From positions 1 to 64,000 of the forward strand of contig CAZMUA010000013.1 in the NCBI GenBank assembly GCA_964569695.1: a DNA stretch of 64,000 nt, written 5' to 3'. This DNA is from UBA8106 sp964569695. Its GTDB lineage: Bacteria; Acidobacteriota; Vicinamibacteria; Vicinamibacterales; UBA823. Position numbers and translations under genes: made by a program. The notes below the pieces were generated by a model. It did not search any database. It saw only the letters and a program-made list of their open reading frames with translations, and had not been told where the DNA came from. This document shows positions 26,209-34,632 of the stretch, piece after piece (the stretch's first letter is position 1; each line of letters starts with the position of its first letter).

Positions 26209-27234
26209 ATGGAAGCACATTTGAGACACACCGTACAACAATCTTGGCATACGGTCATATATTGTTTCTTTGTCATCCTGCTAGTAACTGCCTGCAAGCC
26301 GCAAGATACAGGCAGGCAGACAGGGGCAACCCAGTGGATCTCAATTGCCACTGGCGGCACCGGAGGTGTCTACTACCCATACGGCGGTGGCATCGCGAAA
26401 GTGATCAGTGACCACCTGAACGGAGTGGAAGCAACCGCCGAGGTTACTGCTGGTACAGTCGATAACCTCAAATTTATTGCTAACCGATCAGCAGACATTG
26501 CCTTCGCTCTCGCTGATTCCGTTGACGACGCAGCCAGTAATCGCGGAGCTTTTCGGGACTTTGGTGCGGTACCCATGCGAGCATTGGCAGTTTTGTACGA
26601 TAACTACAATCACCTGGTCTCGTTAGCCAGTAATGGAATCGAAACTGTCCCAGAGCTGCGGGGACGAGTCATCTCAACGGGTGCTCCGGGTAGCGGAACT
26701 GAAGTAAGTGCATTCCGCATCCTTCAAGCGTCAGGCCTCGATCCAGAGATGGATATTCGTAAACAAAGTCTCGGAGTAGCTCAATCAGTCGATGCACTCA
26801 GAGATAACAAGATCGATGCCTTCTTCTTTAGTGGGGGAATTCCGACTGGAGCTGTACTGGATCTCGCCTCGACAGTAGGTCGGACAATCAAGGTCATTCC
26901 AAATGGAGAAACGCTAGCGACACTTCAGAAGCAATACGGCTCCCTTGTGTACCACAGTCTGTCCATTCCCGTTTCAACGTATCCAGACATGAACAAGCTC
27001 GTGAACGTAATAGCCGTGTCGAACATCCTAGTCGTCCATCCAGCGATGAATGAAACACTGGCCTACGCTATTACGCGACTCCTTTTCGAACATCGCAATG
27101 AACTCGCCAACATTCACCCCATGGCTGAGCTTTTGACGCTTGAAACTGCCACCGGTGGGTCACCCATTCCATTCCACCCTGGCGCCATCCGCTACTATCG
27201 CGAGCACGATGCATGGGTCGATTCCCAGCAGTAA
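26209..27234 (+). CDS. TAXI-family TRAP transporter solute-binding protein
   Basis: A 341-residue protein with a lipobox-like LLVTAC ending a hydrophobic signal (YCFFVILLVTAC), so it may be a lipoprotein rather than freely periplasmic. The TAXI signature is present: SIATGGTGGVYYPYGGGIA, then AEVTAGTVDNLKFI and DIAFALADSVDDA. Further blocks are ISTGAPGSGTEVSAFRIL and DAFFFSGGIPTGAV. TAXI proteins bind carboxylates such as glutamate and deliver them to a Na+- or H+-driven permease. The permease follows 68 bases downstream, and the gap holds a small inverted repeat. Confidence 0.9.
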   Translation: MEAHLRHTVQQSWHTVIYCFFVILLVTACKPQDTGRQTGATQWISIATGGTGGVYYPYGGGIAKVISDHLNGVEATAEVTAGTVDNLKFIANRSADIAFALADSVDDAASNRGAFRDFGAVPMRALAVLYDNYNHLVSLASNGIETVPELRGRVISTGAPGSGTEVSAFRILQASGLDPEMDIRKQSLGVAQSVDALRDNKIDAFFFSGGIPTGAVLDLASTVGRTIKVIPNGETLATLQKQYGSLVYHSLSIPVSTYPDMNKLVNVIAVSNILVVHPAMNETLAYAITRLLFEHRNELANIHPMAELLTLETATGGSPIPFHPGAIRYYREHDAWVDSQQ

Positions 27235-27256
27235 AAACACACCGATCCTTTCTTCA

Positions 27257-27276
27257 TTTCTGCAAAACAACAGAAA
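27257..27276 (+). other. Inverted repeat between TAXI receptor and TRAP permease genes
   Basis: TTTCTG (27257-27262) and CAGAAA (27271-27276) pair perfectly across an 8-base A-rich loop. The stem is weak (two GC pairs) and no T-tract follows. It could slow RNA decay or separate receptor from permease expression. The evidence is sequence symmetry only. Confidence 0.25.
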
Positions 27277-27302
27277 AGCACCCGACACCGTAGAATAAGC
27301 TC

Positions 27303-29267
27303 TTGATGTCTGGCGACAAGCTTTCGAATCCGGAACAGGAATTGACGGTCGAAATAACAGAGGCTTCTTTCGATTTGCAGAAGAATCCAAAAGGTGATGT
27401 TTCGACTCGAACGTTAACCGGCCCAATTGCCCTGATCGTCACTGCATTGGCAATGGGTTTGTCACTCTACGCTCTATACTGGGTCGTCGGCATCATCCAG
27501 CCACAGATTTATCGCGTTAGCTTTCTCCTGATCACGCTGGTACTGATTTTTCTTATTTTTCCTGCACACGCTAGGTGGCAAGCGCGAATCACATGGTCAG
27601 ACTGGCTGCTAGCCTTTGCAACATTCGTCGCCCTCGTATGGCCGATTATCGATTTTGACCGTTTTGTTTATCGAGCTGCTACCCCAACGAACGCCGACTT
27701 AACACTCGGCATCATCACAACCTTGTTGGTTCTGGAAGCGACGCGTAGAACCGTCGGTCCGATTTTACCGGTCACGGCTGTATTTTTCCTTCTGTATGCC
27801 TACCTCGGACCATTCTTGGAACTAATTGGTCTTGAGTTATTTGCACATCGAGGCTATGACGTTGCCCGGCTTATCGGCACCCTGTACATGACATTGGAAG
27901 GAATCTTCGGTGTGCCTCTGAATGTAGCTGCAACCTTCATTGTGCTATTCACAGTCTTCGGTGCCGTCCTTGCGCACTCGGGCGCAGGTCAGTTCTTCAT
28001 CACCTGGACAATGGCGGCGTTCGGCCGATCAAATAGTGGAGCTGGTACGGGTCGAACCGTCACACTGTCGGGATTTTTATTAGGCACTGTTTCCGGGAGT
28101 GGCGTTGCAACCACCGTAACACTTGGGTCGATTGCGTGGCCGTTACTGAAAAGAGCCGGGTTCTCAGCAGAAGTAAGCGGCGGCATTCTTTCAGCGAGTG
28201 GCATCGGAGCCATTATGGCGCCGCCGACCATGGGTGCAGCAGCCTTCCTAATCGCTGAGTTCCTACAGATCACCTATTTGCAGGTCATCGTGATGGCGAT
28301 AGTGCCAGCTTGTTTATATTACCTGTCCATTGTCTTGATGATCGAAGCGGACGCCCGACGACTAAAAACCAAAGCAGTCGACATGGCGGTGCCATCTGTT
28401 GGCAAGCTTACACGACAGTCGGGATATCAATTCCTCCCTCTTTTGGCGATAGTCATTTTTCTACTGAGTGGCATTACGCCATTTCGAGCGGTGTTTCTGT
28501 CAACGATGCTAGCAATCGGCCTTAGCTTCATTCATCGCGAGCATGCCTTGACACCAAAACGGCTTATCGCCGCACTAGAGGCAGGAGGTCGAGGAGTCTT
28601 ACCAATCGCAGCCACAACTGCAACAGCAGGCATTATCGTTGGAGTTGTCACGTTAACTGGTCTTGGACTCAAGATCGCAGGCATTATTGTCGCAATCGCT
28701 GATGGGAGTGTCTTCTTAACCGTCATTTATTCTGCCGTTGCGGTCTGGATGCTTGGATTGGCTGTGCCAGTTACTGCTTCCTACATTATTGCTGCTGTTA
28801 TGATTGCCCCTGCACTTACCCTCGTCGGGGTGCCAGTCTTCGCCGCACACATGTTTATTTTTTATTACGCGGTACTCTCCGAAGTGAGTCCTCCCACTGC
28901 ACTATCACCATTTGCAGCCGCAGCAATCACAGGTGGTAATCCCTTCAAGACAATGATGTTGACCTGGAAGTACACCCTTCCAGCATTTCTAGTACCGTTT
29001 GCCTTCACGTTGAGCCCTGAGGGAACTGGGGTGTTACTCCAAGCGCCATTTACACACATCATCCGTACGGTCGGCACTGCAGTTATTGGCGTCAGTGCAC
29101 TGGCGATGGGACTTGGTGGTTGGCTGGTACGACCAACTACCATGGTTGAACGGGTTATGGCAGTAGCTGGAGGTCTGCTACTCTTTTACGCAACGACTGT
29201 GACCGATATCATCGGATTATCCTTGTTTGGAGCAGCTATCACGCTGCATCTTTTTCGAAAAAACTGA
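27303..29267 (+). CDS. TRAP transporter fused permease (4TM + 12TM)
   Basis: A 654-residue membrane protein. An N-terminal soluble stretch of about 40 residues leads into hydrophobic segments (LIVTALAMGLSLYALYWVV, VSFLLITLVLIFLIF and others), as in DctQ-M fusions of TAXI-type systems. The DctM half shows VSGSGVATTVTLGSIAWPLLKRAGFSAE-type sequence, the family signature with SGS and the GIGAIMAPPTMGAAAFLIAEF loop, and a second half with MLGLAVPVTASYIIAAVMIAPAL. It imports the ligand of the adjacent receptor using an ion gradient. The downstream serine hydrolase gene starts nine bases after its stop. Confidence 0.92.
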   Translation: MMSGDKLSNPEQELTVEITEASFDLQKNPKGDVSTRTLTGPIALIVTALAMGLSLYALYWVVGIIQPQIYRVSFLLITLVLIFLIFPAHARWQARITWSDWLLAFATFVALVWPIIDFDRFVYRAATPTNADLTLGIITTLLVLEATRRTVGPILPVTAVFFLLYAYLGPFLELIGLELFAHRGYDVARLIGTLYMTLEGIFGVPLNVAATFIVLFTVFGAVLAHSGAGQFFITWTMAAFGRSNSGAGTGRTVTLSGFLLGTVSGSGVATTVTLGSIAWPLLKRAGFSAEVSGGILSASGIGAIMAPPTMGAAAFLIAEFLQITYLQVIVMAIVPACLYYLSIVLMIEADARRLKTKAVDMAVPSVGKLTRQSGYQFLPLLAIVIFLLSGITPFRAVFLSTMLAIGLSFIHREHALTPKRLIAALEAGGRGVLPIAATTATAGIIVGVVTLTGLGLKIAGIIVAIADGSVFLTVIYSAVAVWMLGLAVPVTASYIIAAVMIAPALTLVGVPVFAAHMFIFYYAVLSEVSPPTALSPFAAAAITGGNPFKTMMLTWKYTLPAFLVPFAFTLSPEGTGVLLQAPFTHIIRTVGTAVIGVSALAMGLGGWLVRPTTMVERVMAVAGGLLLFYATTVTDIIGLSLFGAAITLHLFRKN

Positions 29268-29276
29268 GACGTTATC

Positions 29277-30584
29277 ATGCCCTTATACCTGAAGATTGCA
29301 TTTGCTGCTGCCTTTGTTCTCGTTGCTGAGCCGCTCGTCGCGCAAAGGCTGATGCCAGCACAACCAGAGACAGTAGGCATGTCATCCGAGCGACTCGAAC
29401 GACTGACAGAGTCATTACAGGATTATGTCGATGACAACCGGCTTGCTGGCGCTGTGGCCCTAGTTGTACGGCGCGGAAAGATCGCTTATCTGGAGGCTGT
29501 CGGTTTTCGAGACAAGGAAATGGATGCGCCAATGTTCACTGATACAATTTTTCGAATCGCATCGCAAACAAAAGCTCTAGTCAGTGTCGGCGTAATGATG
29601 CATCAGGAAGAAGGTGAACTCCTCATCACCGATTCAGTTGGAAAATATCTTCCAGAATTCATGCACACCACCGTGGCGGAACCCAACGACCGTGAAAGTT
29701 ACAGCGTGGTAGCTGCAAATAGACCGATCACCATCCAAGATCTCCTGACTCATACGGCTGGTATCAGTTACGGTAGTGGGCCAGCCTCTAGGGAATGGGA
29801 AGAAGCCGCAATCACGGGTTGGTACTTCGCAAACCGTAGCGAATCAGTTAGGGAAGTGATGAACAGGCTTGCCAAACTACCTTTCGATGCTCATCCTGGC
29901 GAGCAGTGGGTCTACGGCTATAACACTGACATCCTCGGTGTTTTGATCGAGCAAATTAGCGGTCAGACCCTGGCTGATTTTCTCAACGAACGTCTATTTC
30001 AGCCACTGCAACTTCGTGATAGTCACTTTTTCCTTCCACCAGAAAAGGTCGAGCGTCTGGCGACGGTCTATTCCTCAACCGATGATGGGAGCGTTGATCG
30101 CGCACCAGACCCTGGGCATAAAGCAGCCATTCCTAATTATGGGTACGAGTGTGTTGAGTGTGCGAATCAAGGTTCGTACATAAATGGACCGCGGAAGAGC
30201 TTCTCAGGTGGTGCAGGGCTTCTTTCAACGGCTACTGATTACGCCACATTTCTGCAGATGCTACTGAATGGTGGCGATCTTCAAGGCAAACGAATCTTGA
30301 CACGCAAGACTGTCGAATTAATGACTGTCGATCACACTGGAGATATTCCGTACCAGCCAGGTCAAGGTTTCGGACTTGGGTTCTCGATCCTGGAAGACCC
30401 TGCTGCAACCGGACTTCCCTCTTCGGTTGGTGAATATGGTTGGGGGGGTGCCTATCATTCGACTTATTGGGTTGACCCAGTAGAAGAACTGGTTGTCGTG
30501 TACATGACGCAATTGATTCCAGCGATAGACATTGACGACCACGGCAAGTTACGCACACTTATCTATCAGTCAATTATCGACTAA
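29277..30584 (+). CDS. Secreted serine hydrolase, class C beta-lactamase/EstB-like
   Basis: A 435-residue protein with a signal peptide (about 1-22, ...EPLVAQ). The nucleophile motif is S96-Q-T-K99 (FRIASQTKALVS), followed by LLTHTAGI and the tyrosine motif in WVYGYNTDILG. Near the C-terminus GYGWGG-YHSTYWVDP replaces the usual KTG/HxG region. Such proteins act as D-amino-acid peptidases, esterases or beta-lactamases. It sits in a tight run: nine bases after the TRAP permease and seven before the ATP-grasp ligase. That suggests it acts on a peptide or ester connected with the imported compound. Confidence 0.85.
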   Translation: MPLYLKIAFAAAFVLVAEPLVAQRLMPAQPETVGMSSERLERLTESLQDYVDDNRLAGAVALVVRRGKIAYLEAVGFRDKEMDAPMFTDTIFRIASQTKALVSVGVMMHQEEGELLITDSVGKYLPEFMHTTVAEPNDRESYSVVAANRPITIQDLLTHTAGISYGSGPASREWEEAAITGWYFANRSESVREVMNRLAKLPFDAHPGEQWVYGYNTDILGVLIEQISGQTLADFLNERLFQPLQLRDSHFFLPPEKVERLATVYSSTDDGSVDRAPDPGHKAAIPNYGYECVECANQGSYINGPRKSFSGGAGLLSTATDYATFLQMLLNGGDLQGKRILTRKTVELMTVDHTGDIPYQPGQGFGLGFSILEDPAATGLPSSVGEYGWGGAYHSTYWVDPVEELVVVYMTQLIPAIDIDDHGKLRTLIYQSIID

Positions 30585-30591
30585 CACAATT

Positions 30592-31614
30592 ATGAAAAAG
30601 TTGCGCATCCTCGCATTGATGCATGATTACCTAGTCCCACCAACGGACACGTCAGGATTCGACTTGGCGACCGTGGAGTGGAAAACTGAATTTGATGTGA
30701 TGTCAACACTGATTGACATGGGACACGACGTCTACCAACTCGGAATTAATGATGAACTCGGGAAGATTCAAGAGGCAATCAACAAACAGCGCCCTCATAT
30801 CGCATTCAACTTACTTGAAGCTTTCAATGAAACTAGTTCCTTTGATCAGAATCTCGTGGCATACCTTGAACTTCTGCGGGTGCCATACACTGGCTGCAAT
30901 CCAAGAGGCTTACTACTCTCTCGAGACAAAGCATTATCCAAAAAACTACTCGCGTACCATAAGATTCCTATTCCAGACTTTACTGTGTATCGGATCGGTC
31001 AAACGGTCCGCCGGCCAATAAATATCCAATTCCCGCTCATTGTAAAATCACTGACGCAAGACGCTTCCATTGGGATATCTCAGGCTTCCGTTGTACACGA
31101 CCACGACAAACTGCGAGAGCGGGTCAAATTTATCCACAACCACATTGGAACAGACGCGATCATTGAACGCTACATTGAAGGACGGGAATTATACGTTGGT
31201 ATTCTTGGGAACGAGCGCTTAACCACTTTTCCAATTTGGGAGTTAAAGTTGTCAAAAATGCCTAACTCCGTGCATCGAATCGCCACCGACCGCGTCAAGT
31301 GGAATTCCAAATATCAGCGAAAGCATGGAATCGATGCGGGCGCCGCCAACAACATCTCGCCGGCCCTTACCACGACAATCCAGCAAGTTTGCCGGCAAGT
31401 ATACCGGACGCTTGACTTGAGCGGCTATGCCAGGATCGATCTGCGACTCGATAATGAAAACCGCTTTTATGTGCTTGAGGCGAACCCAAACCCTCAAATC
31501 TCGTGGGGAGAGGATTTTGCTGAATCGGCAGAATTTGATGGTTTGCCGTACGAAGCCTTACTCCAGCGAATACTCAACAATGGGCTCACTTGGAAACCTG
31601 ACCATCGAGGGTAA
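30592..31614 (+). CDS. ATP-grasp ligase, D-alanine-D-alanine ligase-like
   Basis: A 340-residue cytosolic protein starting at ATG 30592, seven bases after the serine hydrolase. The ATP-grasp layout is clear: an N-terminal Rossmann-like domain with HIAFNLLEAFNE and LLRVPYTGCNPRGLLLSRDKALSKKLL, a central IVKSLTQDASIGIS glycine-type loop, IIERYIEGRELYVGILGN, and the Mg-binding end ARIDLRLD...YVLEANPNPQIS. Ddl-like enzymes join amino acids with ATP. The N-terminal substrate loop differs from Ddl (NLLEAFNE for the usual N-x-EG...), so the substrates may not be D-alanine. No mur genes are near, which argues against a dedicated cell-wall role. Confidence 0.8.
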   Translation: MKKLRILALMHDYLVPPTDTSGFDLATVEWKTEFDVMSTLIDMGHDVYQLGINDELGKIQEAINKQRPHIAFNLLEAFNETSSFDQNLVAYLELLRVPYTGCNPRGLLLSRDKALSKKLLAYHKIPIPDFTVYRIGQTVRRPINIQFPLIVKSLTQDASIGISQASVVHDHDKLRERVKFIHNHIGTDAIIERYIEGRELYVGILGNERLTTFPIWELKLSKMPNSVHRIATDRVKWNSKYQRKHGIDAGAANNISPALTTTIQQVCRQVYRTLDLSGYARIDLRLDNENRFYVLEANPNPQISWGEDFAESAEFDGLPYEALLQRILNNGLTWKPDHRG

Positions 31615-31653
31615 GAGCTCAAAGCACTCGACGAATCTAGGTGCATCGTCTGG

Positions 31654-32769
31654 CTAAAACATTCGGCTGACGAGCTCTCCAATCACGTAACCAACAGCGG
31701 CAACTCCGATTCCAACAACGAACATATCCCGTCCGCTGACCCAGATACCCCGACCTGTAAAAAGACTTCGTGCAGCACCTACAGCAAAATGGGCTGACAT
31801 CGAAGCTATGAAAGAAACCCATTTGGCTGACTCCATTGGTAGTATGAGAAACGGGACAATGGGAATGAAGGCACCAACAGCAGTTGCACTTCCGGTCACC
31901 CAACCGTCAGCCATCGGAGCCAAGTCTGCCGCTTTAAGGTTTAGTTCCTCACGAACTTTCGCCTCAAGTGCTCCTGCAGGTTCCTTCATGATGAGTCGCG
32001 CGATTTCTCTTGCGGTGTCGATAGGTAAACCCTTGGCTTCGTAAATGAGCGCAAGTTCTTCTTGTTCAATGTCCGGCATCAATTCCAGTTCGTGCCGCTC
32101 CATTTCAACCTGGTGTGCGTAAACTTCCGCTTCACTCTTAGCTGCTAAATAGCCACTTGCCCCCATCGAAAGCGCGTCGGCAATCGCCCCGGCAATACCG
32201 GTTATCATCACCACTGCTGGCGAAACACTCGCACCAATTACACCAGCGACTAAACCAAAATTTGCTGTTAGACCATCATTAAAACCGTAGACAACACAAC
32301 GAAGATAACCACTGACGGCTCCTCCGTGCCATGGTTCGCTATCACGCCCGAGCAAGACTGAGAGTTCACGAGCATGCTCGGCAGTTTCAGCGGCAATCCG
32401 AAATGCTTCCTCGTGCAAACGCGCCGGCCCTGCACCGGACGCGAGCTGTAAATATGCATTCACTTCGCGTCCTTCTTCGGCCAAGATCATCGGCAGGACC
32501 GTATTCACACCGAATCGACGCGCCGTCCAAGCTAATCCTCTAGTTCGCCATGAGGGTGCCCATGCCGGTAATACCCGACCGTGTTCTTTAAATAAATCCA
32601 CCCATCGGGCGACGTGTCGATCCTCTACTTCGGCAAGACGCGTGAATAAGTCACGACGTTTCGAATCATGCTCTAGATCACTAAGGGTGCGGTATAAAAA
32701 GCCTGCATCTCTTTCGTCACGGTAATGCTCATCCCAACTTTGATTAGAGTCCGTATTAGTAGCTGTCAT
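31654..32769 (-). CDS. Membrane-bound ferritin-like / VIT1-CCC1 fusion (MbfA-type)
   Basis: A 371-residue protein. The N-terminal 140 residues are a helical rubrerythrin/ferritin-like domain with acidic and histidine ligands (E33, E49-D-R-H52, E98-E99, E128, E131-H132). The C-terminal part is a VIT1/CCC1 metal transporter, beginning RCVVYGFNDGLTANFGLVAGVIGA and IAGAIADALSMGASGYLAAKSE, with further membrane helices up to YVIGELVSRMF. In MbfA of alpha-proteobacteria such a fusion exports iron and protects against iron and peroxide stress. The start ATG overlaps the stop of the cupredoxin gene (ATGA), so the two are co-translated. Confidence 0.85.
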   Translation of the reverse strand: MTATNTDSNQSWDEHYRDERDAGFLYRTLSDLEHDSKRRDLFTRLAEVEDRHVARWVDLFKEHGRVLPAWAPSWRTRGLAWTARRFGVNTVLPMILAEEGREVNAYLQLASGAGPARLHEEAFRIAAETAEHARELSVLLGRDSEPWHGGAVSGYLRCVVYGFNDGLTANFGLVAGVIGASVSPAVVMITGIAGAIADALSMGASGYLAAKSEAEVYAHQVEMERHELELMPDIEQEELALIYEAKGLPIDTAREIARLIMKEPAGALEAKVREELNLKAADLAPMADGWVTGSATAVGAFIPIVPFLILPMESAKWVSFIASMSAHFAVGAARSLFTGRGIWVSGRDMFVVGIGVAAVGYVIGELVSRMF

Positions 32770-33485
32770 TCTTGCGCATCCACCTCATGCAGGGTGTACG
32801 TCACCGCTGCTGTCCCTTCAGCTTCAACAGTGACAGTGTGATTACTCACACCGAAATACTCATGCCAAATACGAATGTCGTAAGTCCCTGCGGGAATGTT
32901 ATCAAATACGAATGCTCCCTCTGAGGTAGTTACCGCTGAAAGATCAGTTGGCGCGATGACGAACCCACGCATCCAAGTGTGTGTGTCACAGACTAGTCGA
33001 ATGACACCTCTAGCTGTTAGTTGTCGAGTGATCGTTAATCCAGGAATCGGAATCGCGACGTTGAAGAGAGACCGGTCGTCGTCAGCGTAAGCGTGACTTG
33101 TGTGCAACACTTCATCGACACTTGTGATCTGGATTTCACCACCTGCACGTCCAAGTTGCACTCGAGGTGAGAATTGACATCCAACATTCGTGATCGTTGG
33201 AGAAACAGCTTCATCCGCTGGCAACCCCACCACCGTCACGACTGCATTAGCCAGTCCACCTAATGCATCGACGAGCAGAGACTCGTCCGGCACTTCCTGA
33301 CCGCAGACATCCTGATTTGTCGTGACCGTCAAAGAAGGCAATGGTCCAACGGCCGACGTGCTGACGCGGCCAACAATTTTGCCCAGTGACTGTCCATGTA
33401 AGCTAGCCACCGAAAAAACGATCACGAGTGCAACACAATTTGCTGCGCTTATGGCGCTGCGCGAATAGGATCGAGATACTCCCAT
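32766..33485 (-). CDS. Cupredoxin plus carboxypeptidase-regulatory-like domain protein
   Basis: A 239-residue secreted protein (signal about 1-32, ...SVASLHGQ). Residues about 35-180 contain a cupredoxin-like fold. H128 and H131 (LHTSHAY) and C166-D-T-H169-T-W-M172-R-G match the CxxHxxM(RG) loop of amicyanin, so a type 1 copper site is likely. C61 and C103 may form a disulfide. Residues about 183-233 are a carboxypeptidase-regulatory-like beta-sandwich (GAFVFDNIPAGTYDIRIWHE). It overlaps the upstream cytochrome-barrel gene by 37 bases and the downstream MbfA-like gene by four. A periplasmic electron carrier or metal-binding role is inferred. Confidence 0.75.
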   Translation of the reverse strand: MGVSRSYSRSAISAANCVALVIVFSVASLHGQSLGKIVGRVSTSAVGPLPSLTVTTNQDVCGQEVPDESLLVDALGGLANAVVTVVGLPADEAVSPTITNVGCQFSPRVQLGRAGGEIQITSVDEVLHTSHAYADDDRSLFNVAIPIPGLTITRQLTARGVIRLVCDTHTWMRGFVIAPTDLSAVTTSEGAFVFDNIPAGTYDIRIWHEYFGVSNHTVTVEAEGTAAVTYTLHEVDAQE

Positions 33486-34513
33486 ATCAGATACCCAACT
33501 CCTTGTACGTGCTGGCGTTGTCTGTTAAGAATCGGAATGCGTACGCCTAGGGCAATCGCTATCGCGCCTGTACGTGTAATACCTTTTCTAATCTGTGGCG
33601 TGATCGCGAGTCTATCACTGACACCATTAAGTTCTGCACCAACAGTCCAAGTACTAGGCAGTCCTGAAAGGTCTTTACCAGCATACAGGTTGTAGACAAA
33701 CTCCAGTTCATCACTGGCTCCCCCAACAGGAAGCTCCAATTTCACCTGACCTTGGATAATCAAGTCTCGCACGCTAACTCCACTAGAAAGATAAGGCTCA
33801 AAGACGGTGGTACCACCACCGAGCCCACTCAACTCACTTCCCGTGGGAAACTTCACCTCTAATCCACCACTAAGAATGCGAGTGGATGCCTCATTCGCAT
33901 GCAGAACATACTTACCGGCAACAGTGAAGTCCCCGAAGCCTGAAGTTCGCCGTGATCCGTCCACTAAACTTTGGACAGGAATGCCAATCTCGGCATGGCC
34001 TCGTCGGCCAATCCTCCGCTCATAAACCGTTCGAAGCCTCAGGTCAGTGCCACCATCAGCCTTATGCGAAACGCTTGGCACAATGACGACCTCATTCTCT
34101 GGAAAAGCCTTTTCGGTGAAAATGGGTCGAGAAAAATTTAGATTACCTATCGGCCAGCCTGGCTCGTCACAAAATGATCTGACGTAACCCACTAGGACCT
34201 GAATCTGTTCAGAAGAGAGTGTGTCACCATACCCTGGCATCTGCGACGATAGACCTGCAATTGGACCACCATGAGCAATCACCAGTTCCCAGTCCGCATC
34301 AGGTTCAGATGTCGTTACCGCACAGTCTGTGAAGTCCATTGGCTCAACGGTCACGGTCGGCACCTCAACCAGACCGGTACCATCCAGAGCATGACAACTC
34401 GCGCACCACGCTCCGTACATTTCTGAAGGATCGGTAGGAATCTGTGCACCACAGATTGAAGCGCAACAAAACACACTCACAAACACTACCCTTGGCACAT
34501 AACTCAAGCGCAC
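33449..34513 (-). CDS. Cytochrome c fused to an outer-membrane beta-barrel
   Basis: A 354-residue exported protein (signal about 1-23). Residues 25-118 form a class I cytochrome c with C37-A-S-C40-H41 and sixth ligand M92 (SQMPGYGDTLSSEQ). C64 and C115 could form a disulfide. A linker with WPIGNLNFSRPIFTEKAFPENE (positions about 120-140) leads to about 200 residues of alternating beta strands (FGDFTVAGKYVLH, ILSGGLEVKFPTG, LIIQGQVKLELPVG, GAIAIALGVRIPI) ending in an aromatic-containing strand. This resembles phenol-MetA-type barrels. The arrangement is reminiscent of Cyc2 iron oxidases but is not obviously homologous. It is the first gene of the three-gene unit. Confidence 0.78.
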   Translation of the reverse strand: MRLSYVPRVVFVSVFCCASICGAQIPTDPSEMYGAWCASCHALDGTGLVEVPTVTVEPMDFTDCAVTTSEPDADWELVIAHGGPIAGLSSQMPGYGDTLSSEQIQVLVGYVRSFCDEPGWPIGNLNFSRPIFTEKAFPENEVVIVPSVSHKADGGTDLRLRTVYERRIGRRGHAEIGIPVQSLVDGSRRTSGFGDFTVAGKYVLHANEASTRILSGGLEVKFPTGSELSGLGGGTTVFEPYLSSGVSVRDLIIQGQVKLELPVGGASDELEFVYNLYAGKDLSGLPSTWTVGAELNGVSDRLAITPQIRKGITRTGAIAIALGVRIPILNRQRQHVQGVGYLIWEYLDPIRAAP

Positions 34514-34527
34514 AGGCGCACTATAGA

Positions 34528-34538
34528 CACTTCAAGTG
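34528..34538. promoter_or_regulatory. Palindrome upstream of the cytochrome-barrel operon
   Basis: CACTT-C-AAGTG is a perfect 5-bp-arm palindrome 15 bases upstream of the first ATG of the cytochrome-barrel/cupredoxin/MbfA-like unit. On the minus strand a TTGACG lies beside it, but the spacing to the nearest TATAGT (13 bases) is too short for a standard sigma-70 promoter. It could be an operator. The evidence is symmetry and position only. Confidence 0.25.
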
Positions 34539-34632
34539 CGTCAAACAACTACTGATTTGTTCTTAAAGTCAGACTGAGACTCAATCTCCTCACTGGGTAA
34601 CGACCAGAACAGGCAGAAGCGGTTGCAGACAG

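Noticed and set aside
30592..31614. Genuine cell-wall D-Ala-D-Ala ligase (ddl)
   Set aside because: The ATP-grasp fold fits, but the N-terminal substrate loop deviates and the neighbours are transport and hydrolase genes, so no ddl symbol was given.
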